Positions 50,642 through 59,979 are shown, numbered from the stretch's first letter. The stretch: 64,000 bases of DNA from Sphingobium sp. TCM1 (GCF_001650725.1 NZ_LXVX01000039.1:311131-375130), one strand, 5' to 3'. Notes: generated by a model not told the origin, from the sequence alone. Translations and numbers: made by a program.

Positions 50642-51466
50642 TCAATGATCGTGATGGTCATGGGCATGGTCACGCGCGCCCTGATGGATCGCCTCCAGCA
50701 CATCCTCCAGCCGCGCCGGATCGCCCAGCGCCAGCACATGGCCCTCGCTCTCCGCCGTCAGCGGCTCGCCATTCCAGTCGCACATCAGGCCGCCCGCGCC
50801 CTCGACCACCGGCACCAGCGCGGCGAAGTCATAGCTCTGGAGGCCCGATTCGATCACGATGTCGAGAAAGCCCGACGCCAGCAGGCCATAATTATAGCAG
50901 TCGCCGCCATAGACCGGCCCCTGGCGCGGCGACCCGCCGGACACGGCGGCGACCAGCGCCATATAGTGCGGCACGTCGCCGTCCGCGAACAGGTGGGGGC
51001 TGGTGGTGGCTATCCCTGCCCCCTCCAGTCCCTTGCACGCGCGGGTGCGGACCGGCGTGCCGTTGAAGGTCGTCGGCTGGCCCGCCATCCCGGCCCAGCG
51101 TTCCCGCGCGATCGGCTGGTCGATGATGCCGATCGTCGGCCACCCGCCCTGGGTCAGCGCGATCAGCGTGCCGAAGATCGGCCGCCCGGCGATGAAGCTG
51201 CGCGTCCCGTCGATCGGATCGAGAATCCACACCCGCTCGGCATCCTCGCGCACCGATCCATATTCCTCGCCGATGATGCCGTCGCCGGGGCGTTCCTGTT
51301 CCAGGATCGCGCGGATCGCGGCTTCGGCAGCGCGATCGGCCTCCGTCACCGGCGACTTGTCGGCCTTGATCTCCAGATCATAGCGGGCGCGGAAAAAGGG
51401 GCGGATGGCCGCAGCGGCGGCATCGGCAAGGCGGTTGGCAAGGGCCAGGTCGTCGCGGGTCGTCAT
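50642..51466 (-). CDS. hisN: inositol-monophosphatase-fold phosphatase, HisN-type histidinol-phosphatase
   Basis: 274 aa. Metal-dependent phosphatase with DKSPVTEADRAAE, GEEYG, WILDPIDGTRSFIAGRP and the later YDFAALVPVVEGAGG. The match suits HisN (step before histidinol in histidine synthesis) as well as other IMPase-fold enzymes. The C-terminus ends in a His/Asp-rich tail (DHAHDHHDH) not typical of the family. Convergent with the VOC gene. Confidence 0.88.
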   Translation of the reverse strand: MTTRDDLALANRLADAAAAAIRPFFRARYDLEIKADKSPVTEADRAAEAAIRAILEQERPGDGIIGEEYGSVREDAERVWILDPIDGTRSFIAGRPIFGTLIALTQGGWPTIGIIDQPIARERWAGMAGQPTTFNGTPVRTRACKGLEGAGIATTSPHLFADGDVPHYMALVAAVSGGSPRQGPVYGGDCYNYGLLASGFLDIVIESGLQSYDFAALVPVVEGAGGLMCDWNGEPLTAESEGHVLALGDPARLEDVLEAIHQGARDHAHDHHDH

Positions 51467-51553
51467 GGCTGCTTCGCCTAGCCCGTCGGGACGGGCTGCG
51501 CTAGACTGGCCGCGTCCCGAATCCGACAAGCCGGATGCGGGGGGAGAGGAAAG

Positions 51554-51994
51554 ATGCCCGGTTCGCCCGCGATTCCCTGCCTGCGCTACGCCGATGCGCC
51601 CGCCGCCATCGACTTTCTGTGCGACGCCTTCGGCTTCACCCGCCACGCCGTCTATCCCGACGATCACGATCCCGGCATCATCCATCATGCGCAACTGGTG
51701 CTGGGGCCAGAACAGGGGCGGGGCATGGTGATGCTGGGCAGCGTCAAGGACATGGAAGGCGAATCGCTCTTCACCTGGTCGACGGCGCGCGACCTTGGCG
51801 GGGTGACGGGGTGTGTCTATGTCGTCGTGCCCGATCCCGACGCCCATTGCCTCCATGCCCGCAACGAAGGCGCGGTGGTGGTGCAGGAGCCGAGCGACAA
51901 TGACGGCTATCCGGGACGCGGCTATACCGCGCTCGACCCGGAGGGCAATGTCTGGAGCTTCGGCAGCTATGATCCCTGGGTGCCGATCAGTTAA
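51554..51994 (+). CDS. VOC family protein
   Basis: 146 aa. Glyoxalase-fold pattern: PCLRYADAPAAIDFLCDAFGFTRHAVYPD, IHHAQLVLG, a VYVVVPDPDAHCLHARNEGA strand-helix, and the end YTALDPEGNVWSFGSYDPW. Different from the neighbouring PhnB-like gene and probably not a recent copy of it. Divergent from the hisN-like gene. Confidence 0.88.
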   Translation: MPGSPAIPCLRYADAPAAIDFLCDAFGFTRHAVYPDDHDPGIIHHAQLVLGPEQGRGMVMLGSVKDMEGESLFTWSTARDLGGVTGCVYVVVPDPDAHCLHARNEGAVVVQEPSDNDGYPGRGYTALDPEGNVWSFGSYDPWVPIS

Positions 51995-52036
51995 GCCTTC
52001 CGAAACCCCGCCCTTCTAGCTTGGGGCCGGAAAGGG

Positions 52037-52279
52037 ATGGTCATGGCGCTGGTCGGCTGGATATTGAGCTTCATCTGCCTGTTCGCGGGCCTCGCCCTGC
52101 GGCAGGATCTGCCCGTCGGCGGATCGGCGACGATCGCCAATATGCTGATCCTCTGCGCGCTGCTCGCCTGCCCGATGATCTGGCGCGATCGGCCGCTGGG
52201 CGTATCGCGCGGCCAGCGGATCATCACTGGGCTGGCGCTGGTGTTCGCGCTGCCCCTGATCCTGATCCCGACGCATTGA
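52037..52279 (+). CDS. small membrane protein
   Basis: 80 aa with three hydrophobic stretches (LVGWILSFICLFAGLAL, ATIANMLILCALLACPMIW, IITGLALVFALPLILIP) and a basic loop (RDRPLGVSRGQR). The start is ATG 52037 or 52043. Function unknown. Confidence 0.6.
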   Translation: MVMALVGWILSFICLFAGLALRQDLPVGGSATIANMLILCALLACPMIWRDRPLGVSRGQRIITGLALVFALPLILIPTH

Positions 52280-52286
52280 GGTACAA

Positions 52287-52318
52287 CGAAAAAAGCCGCC
52301 GGAACCGGTCCGACGGCT
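52287..52318 (-). terminator. intrinsic terminator of prs
   Basis: On the minus strand a 10-bp stem with one mismatch (arms 52294-52303 and 52309-52318) is followed by TTTTTTCG, about 60 bases after the prs stop. Confidence 0.75.
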
Positions 52319-52379
52319 GAAAGATCTTCCCCGATCCGACAGGCTGGCGACCGACAGGCGCCGCCAGCCCGATGTCCTT

Positions 52380-53315
52380 CTAGTCGAACAGGCTGGAGAC
52401 CGAGCTTTCGTCGGCGATGCGCTTGATCGCTTCGCCCAGCAGGGGGGCGATGGGCAGGTGGCGGATTCGCTGGGCGCCGATCACCGCGTCGGTGCCCTGG
52501 ATCGAGTCGGTGATGACCAGTTCCAGCAACTCCGACGCCTCGACGCGGGCGACCGCGCCGCCCGACAGCACGCCATGGCTGACATAGGCAATGACATCCT
52601 CGGCGCCAGCCGCCTTGAGTGCGGCGGCGGCGTTGCAGAGCGTGCCGGCCGAATCGACGATATCGTCGATCAGGATGCAGAAGCGGCCCTTCACGTCGCC
52701 GATGATGTTCATGACTTCGGATTCGCCGGCGCGCTCGCGGCGCTTGTCGACGATGGCGAGCGGGGCGTTGTCGAGCCGCTTGGCCAGCGCGCGCGCGCGC
52801 ACCACGCCGCCGACGTCAGGCGACACGACCATGATGTTCCTGTCGCCGAAGCGGGCCTGGATGTCGGCCGACATCACCGGCGCGCCGAACAGATTGTCGG
52901 TCGGAATGTCGAAGAAGCCCTGGATCTGCCCGGCGTGCAGATCGACCGAGAGGACACGGTCGGCCCCGGCGGTGGTGATGAGGTTGGCGACCAGCTTGGC
53001 GCTGATCGGGGTGCGGGGGCCGGGCTTCCGGTCCTGGCGGGCATAGCCGAAATAGGGGACGACGGCGGTGATTCGCTTGGCCGACGCGCGCTTGAGCGCA
53101 TCGATCATGATCAGCAATTCCATCAGATTGTCGTTGGTCGGATAGGCCGTCGACTGGATCACGAACACGTCCTCGCCACGGACATTCTCATGAATTTCAA
53201 CGAAAACTTCCTCGTCCGCGAAGCGGCGGACGCTGGCGTCGGTCAGGGGGATTTCGATATAGTCGGCGATGGCGGCCGCAAGCGGCTTGTTGGAATTGCC
53301 GGTCATGAGTTTCAT
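52380..53315 (-). CDS. prs: ribose-phosphate pyrophosphokinase
   Basis: 311 aa. Makes PRPP from ribose-5-phosphate and ATP for nucleotide, histidine and NAD synthesis. Signatures: MKLMTGNSNKPLA, the metal-binding SVDLHAGQIQGFF, and the PRPP loop ILIDDIVDSAGT. Divergent from nadE, another PRPP/NAD-linked gene. Confidence 0.98.
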   Translation of the reverse strand: MKLMTGNSNKPLAAAIADYIEIPLTDASVRRFADEEVFVEIHENVRGEDVFVIQSTAYPTNDNLMELLIMIDALKRASAKRITAVVPYFGYARQDRKPGPRTPISAKLVANLITTAGADRVLSVDLHAGQIQGFFDIPTDNLFGAPVMSADIQARFGDRNIMVVSPDVGGVVRARALAKRLDNAPLAIVDKRRERAGESEVMNIIGDVKGRFCILIDDIVDSAGTLCNAAAALKAAGAEDVIAYVSHGVLSGGAVARVEASELLELVITDSIQGTDAVIGAQRIRHLPIAPLLGEAIKRIADESSVSSLFD

Positions 53316-53434
53316 GAAGAAAACCCCTGTGACGAATTGGTGACGATGCGCGAAACGCGGCCCCTTTAGCGGCGCCGGTCCGATGTGGAAAGGCGCTTTT
53401 GCGCCAGCCTTAAAAATGGACTAGGGCGCGGCAC

Positions 53435-55096
53435 ATGACCGACAAACTCGTGATCGCGCTCGCGCAGATGACCCAGTCCGTGGGCGACCTGAAGGCCAAT
53501 GCCGACGCCATGCTGGCATGGCGCGACCGGGCCAGGGGTGCGGACCTGATCGTCTATCCCGAACTCCAGCTGATCGGCTATCCGCCCGAGGATCTCGTGC
53601 TTAAGCCCGCGCTGGTCACGCAGGCCAATTACCAGCTGGACCGGCTGGCGCAGGAGACCGCCGATGGCGGCCCGGCGATGCTGGTCGGCACCGTCGTCGC
53701 CTCGCAAGGGGTGCTGTTCAATGTCGTCGCGCTGCTGGAAAATGGCGCCGTCACCGCAATCCGGCAGAAGCGCGAGTTGCCCAATTACGGGACATTCGAC
53801 GAAAAGCGCCTGTTCGCCCCCGGCCCCCTGCCCGCGCCGATCGACTTCCGGGGCGTGAAGATCGGCGTGCCGATCTGCGAGGATATCTGGTTTCCCTTCG
53901 TCACCGCGCATCTTCGGGCCGAGGGCGCGGAAATATTGATCAGCCCCAATGGCAGCCCCTATGAAGTGGACAAGGACGATCGTCGGCTGAACGCCGTGGC
54001 GGGCACGCGCGTGCGCGAAACCGGCCTGCCGCTCATCTATCTGAACCGCGTCGGCGGTCAGGACGAGCTGGTGTTCGACGGCGCCTCCTTCGTCATGAAC
54101 GCCGATTTCAGCCTGGCGCAGCAATTGCCCGACTGGGAGGAGGCGCTGGTGCTGACCAGCTGGGAAAAGTGGGACGGCCAGTGGGTCTGCCTGCCCGGCG
54201 AAAAGCATGAACTGGATGACCGCCCGGCCGACATCTACAACGCCATGGTGCTGGGCCTGCGCGACTATGTGAACCGCAACCGCTTTCCGGGCGTGGTGCT
54301 GGGGCTTTCAGGGGGCATCGATTCGGCGCTCTCCGCCGCCGTCGCGGTCGATGCGCTGGGCGCCGACCGCGTGTGGTGCGTGATGATGCCGTCGCGCTTC
54401 ACGAGCCAGGAGAGCCTGGACGATGCGGTCGCGTGCGCGCGCCTGCTCGGCGTCCGGTATGACAGCATCCCGATCGAACCCGCCGTCGCGGCGTTCGACA
54501 CGATGCTCGCCTCCGTCTTCGAGGGCCGTGCGCGCGACCTGACCGAGGAGAATATCCAGTCGCGCATCCGGGGCGTGACGCTGATGGCCCTGTCCAACAA
54601 ATATGGCCATATGCTGCTCACCACCGGCAACAAGAGCGAGATGTCGGTCGGCTATGCCACCATCTATGGCGACATGGCGGGCGGCTATTCGGTGCTGAAG
54701 GACGCCTACAAGACGACCGTCTTCGACCTGTGCCGCTGGCGCAACGAGAATGTGCCGTCGCTTGGGCTTGGCTATGGCCCGGCCGGTCCGGTGATGCCCG
54801 AGCGCGTCATCACCAAGCCGCCGAGCGCCGAATTGCGCGACAACCAGCGCGACGACGACAGCCTGCCGCCCTATGAGATACTGGATCCGATCCTCTACGG
54901 CCTGGTCGAGGAGGAATTGTCGGTCGACGAACTGGTCGGGCGCGGCTTCGAGAAGGAGACTGTCGCGCGGATCGAGCGGCTGCTCTATATCGCCGAATAT
55001 AAGCGCCGCCAGTCGCCGCCGGGCGTGAAGCTGGGCATCCGCAATTTCGGCCGCGACCGCCGCTATCCGATCACCAACGGTTTTCGGACCATCTGA
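53435..55096 (+). CDS. nadE: glutamine-dependent NAD+ synthetase
   Basis: 553 aa. The N-terminal nitrilase-type glutaminase domain carries the E-K-C triad (E43 in YPEL, K112 in RQKRELPNYG, C148 in VPICEDIWF). The C-terminal ATP-pyrophosphatase domain has LGLSGGIDSALSAAVAV and later TGNKSEMSVGY. Together they amidate nicotinic acid adenine dinucleotide. Downstream is a pair of palindromic repeats before gltX. Confidence 0.97.
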   Translation: MTDKLVIALAQMTQSVGDLKANADAMLAWRDRARGADLIVYPELQLIGYPPEDLVLKPALVTQANYQLDRLAQETADGGPAMLVGTVVASQGVLFNVVALLENGAVTAIRQKRELPNYGTFDEKRLFAPGPLPAPIDFRGVKIGVPICEDIWFPFVTAHLRAEGAEILISPNGSPYEVDKDDRRLNAVAGTRVRETGLPLIYLNRVGGQDELVFDGASFVMNADFSLAQQLPDWEEALVLTSWEKWDGQWVCLPGEKHELDDRPADIYNAMVLGLRDYVNRNRFPGVVLGLSGGIDSALSAAVAVDALGADRVWCVMMPSRFTSQESLDDAVACARLLGVRYDSIPIEPAVAAFDTMLASVFEGRARDLTEENIQSRIRGVTLMALSNKYGHMLLTTGNKSEMSVGYATIYGDMAGGYSVLKDAYKTTVFDLCRWRNENVPSLGLGYGPAGPVMPERVITKPPSAELRDNQRDDDSLPPYEILDPILYGLVEEELSVDELVGRGFEKETVARIERLLYIAEYKRRQSPPGVKLGIRNFGRDRRYPITNGFRTI

Positions 55097-55105
55097 GTTT
55101 GAAGA

Positions 55106-55182
55106 CCGTTCGGGCTGAGCCTGTCGAAGCCCTGTTCTTTCTTGAAAAAAGTGCAGCCCTTCGACAGGCTCAGGGCGAACGG
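55106..55182. repeat. REP-like pair between nadE and gltX
   Basis: Two 28-base arms (55106-55133 and 55155-55182) in inverted orientation. They match except for two dinucleotides: CC/GG in one arm where the other has GG/CC, at paired positions. Each arm can fold on its own with those bases paired, so the differences are compensatory. The spacer is TTCTTTCTTGAAAAAAGTGC-like. The right arm ends 13 bases before gltX. Confidence 0.85.
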
Positions 55183-55195
55183 CGTAGGGATATTC

Positions 55196-56524
55196 ATGAC
55201 CGTCATCACCCGCTTCGCCCCCTCTCCGACCGGCCATCTCCATGTCGGCAATATCCGCGCCGCGCTCCACAACTGGCTGTGGGCGAGGAAGTCCGGCGGC
55301 CGCTTCCTGCTGCGTCTGGACGATACCGACCTGGAGCGTTCGCGCCCCGAATATGCCGAATCGATCAAGGCGGACCTGGCCTGGCTCGGCCTCAACCAGG
55401 ACGGCGAGGAGAAGCAGTCCGAGCGCTTCGCCCTCTATGAGGCGCGGTTCGAGGCGCTCAGGGCGTCCGGCCATGTCTATCCGGCCTATGAGACGAGCCA
55501 GGAACTGGACCTGCGCCGCAAGATCCTGCTCGGCCGCGGGCTGCCGCCCGTCTATGACCGCGCCGCACTGTCGCTGACCGCCGACCAGATCGCGGCCCAT
55601 GAAGCAGAAGGCCGCACGCCGCACTGGCGTTTCAAACTGGACCATGACCGGCCGATCGTCTGGACCGACCTGATCCGGGGCGAGCAGCGCTTCGATCCCA
55701 GATTGCTGTCCGATCCCGTCATCCGCCGCGCCGACGGCAGCTGGCTCTACATGCTCCCATCGGTCATCGACGATGTCGACATGGGCGTTACCCATGTGCT
55801 GCGCGGCGAGGATCATGTGTCCAACACCGCAACCCAGATCCAGATGTTCGCCGCGCTCGGCGCGTCGCTGCCGCAGTTCGCGCATGAGGCGCTGCTGACC
55901 GGCAGCGAAGGCAAGCTGTCCAAGCGGCTGGGATCGCTGGGCGTCGCCCATTTCCGCGAGATCGGGCTGGAGCCGATGGCGATCGCGTCTCTGCTGGCGC
56001 GGCTGGGTAGTTCGATGCCCGTCGAGCCGTTTGCGGACATGCAGCCACTGATCGACAGTTTCGACTTCGGTCATTTCGGCCGCGCGCCCGCGCGCTTCGA
56101 CGAGGGCGAACTGGCAAGCCTGAACCAGAAGATCGTCCATCTCCTGCCCTACGACGCCGTCGCCGATCGGCTGCCCACAGGCGTCGATGAAGCCGCCTGG
56201 GCCGCGATCCGCCCCAATCTGGAGACGGTCGCGGGCGCAGCCGACTGGTGGCGCATCGTCACCGGGCCGGTCGACGCGCCGTCACCGGACGCGGCGGATC
56301 GCGATTTCCTCGCCGCCGCGCATCGCATCCTGTCGGACGCGCCCTTCGACGCCGAAATCTGGCGCACGTTGACCGGGGCGCTGAAAGACGAGACGGGGCG
56401 CAAGGGCAAGGCATTGTTCCTGCCGCTCCGCCGGGCGCTCACCGGGCTGGATCATGGGCCGGACATGGCGCAGTTATTGCCGCTGATCGGGCGGGACGAA
56501 GCGTTGGCGCGGTTGGGCCGATAA
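55196..56524 (+). CDS. gltX: glutamyl-tRNA synthetase
   Basis: 442 aa class I synthetase: the HIGH motif as APSPTGHLHVGNI, LRLDDTDLERS, and the KMSKS-equivalent GKLSKRLGSLG. The length is short for a bacterial GluRS, with a shortened anticodon-binding region. Many alphaproteobacteria carry two GltX-type proteins, so this may be one of two. The ATG giving MTVITRFAPSPTG follows TAGGGA. An upstream ATG would add residues encoded by the palindromic repeat. Confidence 0.95.
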   Translation: MTVITRFAPSPTGHLHVGNIRAALHNWLWARKSGGRFLLRLDDTDLERSRPEYAESIKADLAWLGLNQDGEEKQSERFALYEARFEALRASGHVYPAYETSQELDLRRKILLGRGLPPVYDRAALSLTADQIAAHEAEGRTPHWRFKLDHDRPIVWTDLIRGEQRFDPRLLSDPVIRRADGSWLYMLPSVIDDVDMGVTHVLRGEDHVSNTATQIQMFAALGASLPQFAHEALLTGSEGKLSKRLGSLGVAHFREIGLEPMAIASLLARLGSSMPVEPFADMQPLIDSFDFGHFGRAPARFDEGELASLNQKIVHLLPYDAVADRLPTGVDEAAWAAIRPNLETVAGAADWWRIVTGPVDAPSPDAADRDFLAAAHRILSDAPFDAEIWRTLTGALKDETGRKGKALFLPLRRALTGLDHGPDMAQLLPLIGRDEALARLGR

Positions 56525-56544
56525 GGCGCCACCGGCGGTCGCGT

Positions 56545-57360
56545 TCAGGACCGGATCGCCTCCAGCGCCTTGCCGACGGCGGCGATGCCTTCGGGTGCGG
56601 CGGCGAAGCCCATATGGGTGCAGTCGACCTCGATCGCGCGGTCGCGCTCGCCAGCGCGCCCCCTGGCGCATTCCGGCAGGATCACGCCGTCGCGTCGCGA
56701 CCAGAGCGCAACGGTCGGCACTGGCGGCTTTTCCTCGCGGGTGCAGGGAAAGGGCGGGCGATCGACCGGGAAGCCCGATACGAGCTGATAGAGGCGCCAG
56801 GCATGGTTGGCGCGCGGGTCGCCGGAGAAGGGCGTGCCCATCGTGACCACGCCGCCGACCTTGGCGCAAGCGAACTTCGCATATTCGCGGGCATAGAGGC
56901 CGCCCAGGCTCCAGCCGACGAGCGTCACCGGGCCGTCACTCTTCTCGCGGATCGCGTCGACGCGGCGGTCGATCCGGTCGAGACTGTCGGGTTTCGGACC
57001 GAAATTGCGCCCCATCCCCCAGTCATGGGCATCATAGCCGGCGGCGGCCAGGATATCGCGCAGCCAGCCCATGCGCTGTTCCGACGCCAGCAGGCCGGGT
57101 ATGAGCAAGATGCTGCGCCCGTCGCCGCGCATACCGCCGGCCAGCATCGCCGCCTGCGCTTTCGTCCGCGCGAGGTCGAAGGGCACCGACAAATTGCCCA
57201 GCAACTGTTGCACCGGAGGAAGCGCGGCAGCGCGTGGCCCCGGCGCGAGGCGATCCTTCCAGAATGTGCTGACGGATTGGGCGTAAGGCGGCACGACGAC
57301 GAATATCCCTGGACCCCGCACCGGCGTGCCGGAGCGGAAAAGATGACATTGTCGTGACAA
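56545..57360 (-). CDS. alpha/beta hydrolase, start uncertain
   Basis: 271 aa from a TTG; an internal GTG at 57321 is possible. Core: SILLIPGLLASEQRMGW, the nucleophile elbow GWSLGG, then Asp in WSRRDGVI and His in DCTHMGF, giving a complete triad. Probably a lipase/esterase-like enzyme; substrate unknown. No convincing ribosome binding site, so the N-terminus should not be trusted. Convergent with gltX. Confidence 0.82.
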   Translation of the reverse strand: MSRQCHLFRSGTPVRGPGIFVVVPPYAQSVSTFWKDRLAPGPRAAALPPVQQLLGNLSVPFDLARTKAQAAMLAGGMRGDGRSILLIPGLLASEQRMGWLRDILAAAGYDAHDWGMGRNFGPKPDSLDRIDRRVDAIREKSDGPVTLVGWSLGGLYAREYAKFACAKVGGVVTMGTPFSGDPRANHAWRLYQLVSGFPVDRPPFPCTREEKPPVPTVALWSRRDGVILPECARGRAGERDRAIEVDCTHMGFAAAPEGIAAVGKALEAIRS

Positions 57361-57423
57361 ACGCCCGACACGTCCATCGGTTTCACCTCACCGGATCAAC
57401 GATTCGTCGTTTGTGACAGGGGT

Positions 57424-58317
57424 TCAGGGCGCGAGCGGCGATGTCTGGGCGACCGGCGCGCCCTCCGTGCTGCGCAGGGTGCGCGGTTCCAGGATCGCGG
57501 CGGTCTCGATCAGGTCGAGTGCGCGGCGGGCTTCCATGTAGCGCCGGGCCATCTGCACCCAGCGTTCGGCAACGGACCGGCCCGGCATATGTTCCACCTC
57601 GGCCAGCGCGGCGCTTACCCGCCCCCCGGCGAGATAGCGCAGCGCACGGTCATAGGCCGCCTCGGGCCGGGGCGAGGGCGTGGACGCCTTGCGGATCGTG
57701 ACCAGCGCGCGCGCCTCATGCTCCAGCGCCGTCCACCAGCCCGCATCGGCGGGCGGCGTCGTCAGCGCATGGCCGATATCGGACAGCCCGGCGCGCAGAT
57801 CCTCCAGCGTCACCGGTTCGCGCGCGGCATTGATGATGGTGGCGACGGCGCGGGGCTGCGCCTGACCGAAACGCAGCCGCAACTGCCCTTCGATATAGCC
57901 GAGCGGCGCGCCATTATCGAGCGCGCGCCGCGCGGCGAAGGCGACCAGCAGCCCTTCGGCGCGCGCCGCATTGGCCGACGCCGCCTGTGCCTCCACCGTG
58001 ATGCGGGTCAGCCGCTCCTCCAGCTGGACGACGCGGCCGTCGAGCATCTGCGCCGCATCGGCGGTCAGCGGGCGCGGCTGTACGGTGGCCATGGAGCCGC
58101 CCGGCATGGGCAGGCTGGCGACGGGCTGAACCTGCGGCGTGCCCCAGCGGCGCTGGACCTGAGGCCAGGCCCAGACGGTCAGCGCGACCCCCAGGGCAAA
58201 GGCCAGCAGCATCAGGATCAGCATGGGCAAAAGGCTGCGGCGGCGCTCAGGGGGCGGCGTCACGGTCGTGCTGCCCACCCCATCCCCGTCGCTCATGCTG
58301 ACCCTTTCGTCCGTCAT
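57424..58317 (-). CDS. HemX/mitofilin-like membrane protein downstream of hemD
   Basis: 297 aa. A short cytoplasmic start, one membrane helix (RSLLPMLILMLLAFALGVALTVWAW), then a helical Ala-rich periplasmic region with a coiled coil (ADAAQMLDGRVVQLEERLTRI). A protein in this place after hemC-hemD is usual in alphaproteobacteria and often called HemX or mitofilin-like; the function is unclear. Start ATG overlaps the hemD stop (ATGA). Confidence 0.82.
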   Translation of the reverse strand: MTDERVSMSDGDGVGSTTVTPPPERRRSLLPMLILMLLAFALGVALTVWAWPQVQRRWGTPQVQPVASLPMPGGSMATVQPRPLTADAAQMLDGRVVQLEERLTRITVEAQAASANAARAEGLLVAFAARRALDNGAPLGYIEGQLRLRFGQAQPRAVATIINAAREPVTLEDLRAGLSDIGHALTTPPADAGWWTALEHEARALVTIRKASTPSPRPEAAYDRALRYLAGGRVSAALAEVEHMPGRSVAERWVQMARRYMEARRALDLIETAAILEPRTLRSTEGAPVAQTSPLAP

Positions 58318-58997
58318 TGCGCATGTCCTTCGCACAAACGCAGGGCGAGGGCCAGCATCTCGTCATCCTGCGGACGGGCGGGCGCCTGCGCGCTGGCCCA
58401 GCCCGGACCGCAGGCGGCCAGCGCCGCCGGGCTGATCGCGACGAGGTGCAGCGCTGCGCGCCGTGCCTCCGGCAACTGCGCCGCCAGCCTTTCCCCCGCG
58501 CGCGGGGAATGGACCAACAGGATCGATCCCGCCACGGCGTCGTCCGGCAGGGCGGGATCGGGCGGCAGGCTGGCCATGCTGTAGACCGCGACCCGGCTGA
58601 TCCGGAGCGTGCCCGACGCCATCGGCGCGACGGTGGTGCCGGCCAGATGCAACACCCGTTCATGCCCGTCGGCGGCGATCCGCGCCGCGATGGCGCTGCC
58701 GTCGCCGGCCCCGATGTTCACGGCGGCAAAGCCTGCGTCGTAAAGCGCCTGCGCGGTCGCCGCGCCGACCGCATAGGCGGGCAGCCCCCGGTAGCGCGCC
58801 AGCTCCGCCCCAGCGAGCCGCGCCCCATTGGCGCTGGTGAGCAGCAGGGCATCGAAATTGTCGATCGGCGGCGGGGTCCAGTCGACCGGCTGCGGCGCGA
58901 ACAGCGGATGCACACGCGCGTCCATCCCCAGCGTCGCCGCCCTGGCCGCCGTCCTGCCCGCCGCCGGCTCGGGCCGCAGGATCAGGACGCGCCTCAC
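58314..58997 (-). CDS. hemD: uroporphyrinogen-III synthase
   Basis: 227 aa. Cyclises hydroxymethylbilane with D-ring inversion. The family is poorly conserved in sequence, but VLILRPEPAAGRTAARAATLGMDARVHPLF, LLLTSANGARL and SILLVHSPRAGERLAAQL fit, and the position after hemC with a 4-base overlap is decisive. Confidence 0.9.
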   Translation of the reverse strand: MRRVLILRPEPAAGRTAARAATLGMDARVHPLFAPQPVDWTPPPIDNFDALLLTSANGARLAGAELARYRGLPAYAVGAATAQALYDAGFAAVNIGAGDGSAIAARIAADGHERVLHLAGTTVAPMASGTLRISRVAVYSMASLPPDPALPDDAVAGSILLVHSPRAGERLAAQLPEARRAALHLVAISPAALAACGPGWASAQAPARPQDDEMLALALRLCEGHAQ

Positions 58998-59935
58998 GCC
59001 CCCGGCCCGGAACCCACGAACAGGGATCGCAGGGCCGGGCTGGCCCGATCGAGCAGCAGCCGGCCGATCGCCTCGGCCGCCGCCTCGTCCCCGCGTGCCA
59101 GCCGGGCTTCTTCCCGTACCGTCTCGGCACCGTCCGGGCTGATGATCTCGGCACGCAGGAAGATGCCGTCGCCCTCCACCAGCGCCAGCGCCGCGATCGG
59201 CGAATGGCAGGTGCCGCCGAGCCCGCGCAGCACCGCCCGTTCCGCCATCACCGCGTCATGGGTGGCACGGTCGTCGATCGCCGCCAATGCTTCCAGCACC
59301 GGGCGGTTGTCGGCCAGCGCCTCTATCCCCACCGCCCCCTGCGACGGGGCGGGCAACATCGTCTCGATCGGGATCAGCGTGCCGACTTCGCCCTGGTCCA
59401 GCCGGTCGAGCCCCGCCGCCGCCAGCAGCGTGGCATGAACCTCGCCCGCCGCCAGCTTGGCGAGGCGCGTCGCCACATTGCCGCGGAACAGGGTGATGGC
59501 GGCGTCGGGCCGCAACCTTTTCACCTGCGCAGCGCGGCGCGGCGAACTGGTGCCGACCAGCGGATCGGCCGGCAGCGCGGCGAAGCTCTTCGCGCCGACC
59601 AGCTTGTCGCGCACATCGGCGCGCGGCAGCATCGCGGCGATGCGGAAAGCCTGCGGGCGCAGCGTCTCCACATCCTTCATGCTGTGCACCGCAAAGTCGA
59701 TCTCGCCCGCAAACAGTGCGCGGTCCAGTTCCTTGGTCCACAGCGCCTTGCCGCCAATGTCGGCCAGCGCGCGATCCTGTATCCGGTCGCCGCTGGTCTG
59801 TACGGTGACGATTTCGATGGCGTCCTCGCCCCAGCCATGGGCGGCGCGCAAGGCCTGCGCGGCCATATGGGCCTGGGCCAGCGCCAGCGGCGATCCCCTG
59901 GTGCCCAGGCGCAACGGTCGATCGGTGAAAAGCAT
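58994..59935 (-). CDS. hemC: hydroxymethylbilane synthase (porphobilinogen deaminase)
   Basis: 313 aa. Polymerises four porphobilinogens for heme synthesis. LRLGTRGSPLALAQAH opens the protein, and KDVETLRP and the cofactor Cys in LGGTCHSPIAA are present. It begins the hemC-hemD-membrane-protein operon and is divergent from tsaD with 44 bases between. Confidence 0.97.
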   Translation of the reverse strand: MLFTDRPLRLGTRGSPLALAQAHMAAQALRAAHGWGEDAIEIVTVQTSGDRIQDRALADIGGKALWTKELDRALFAGEIDFAVHSMKDVETLRPQAFRIAAMLPRADVRDKLVGAKSFAALPADPLVGTSSPRRAAQVKRLRPDAAITLFRGNVATRLAKLAAGEVHATLLAAAGLDRLDQGEVGTLIPIETMLPAPSQGAVGIEALADNRPVLEALAAIDDRATHDAVMAERAVLRGLGGTCHSPIAALALVEGDGIFLRAEIISPDGAETVREEARLARGDEAAAEAIGRLLLDRASPALRSLFVGSGPGA

Positions 59936-59947
59936 ATGCGGCTTGCT

Positions 59948-59967
59948 CTAATGGCCACGACCATTAG
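59948..59967. promoter_or_regulatory. inverted repeat between hemC and tsaD
   Basis: CTAATGG and CCATTAG form a perfect 7-base inverted repeat around 6 bases, in the centre of the 44-base gap between two divergent starts. It could be an operator or shared promoter element. Confidence 0.4.
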
Positions 59968-59979
59968 ATGGAAGCGGCA

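Noticed and set aside
54308..56140. 610-residue open frame on the minus strand over nadE and gltX
   Set aside because: It spans two complete genes and the repeat pair between them.
56925..57386. minus-strand frame with ATG and GTGAGG site near the hydrolase start
   Set aside because: It is out of phase with the hydrolase and its product looks like a shadow. It is noted because it makes the hydrolase start doubtful.
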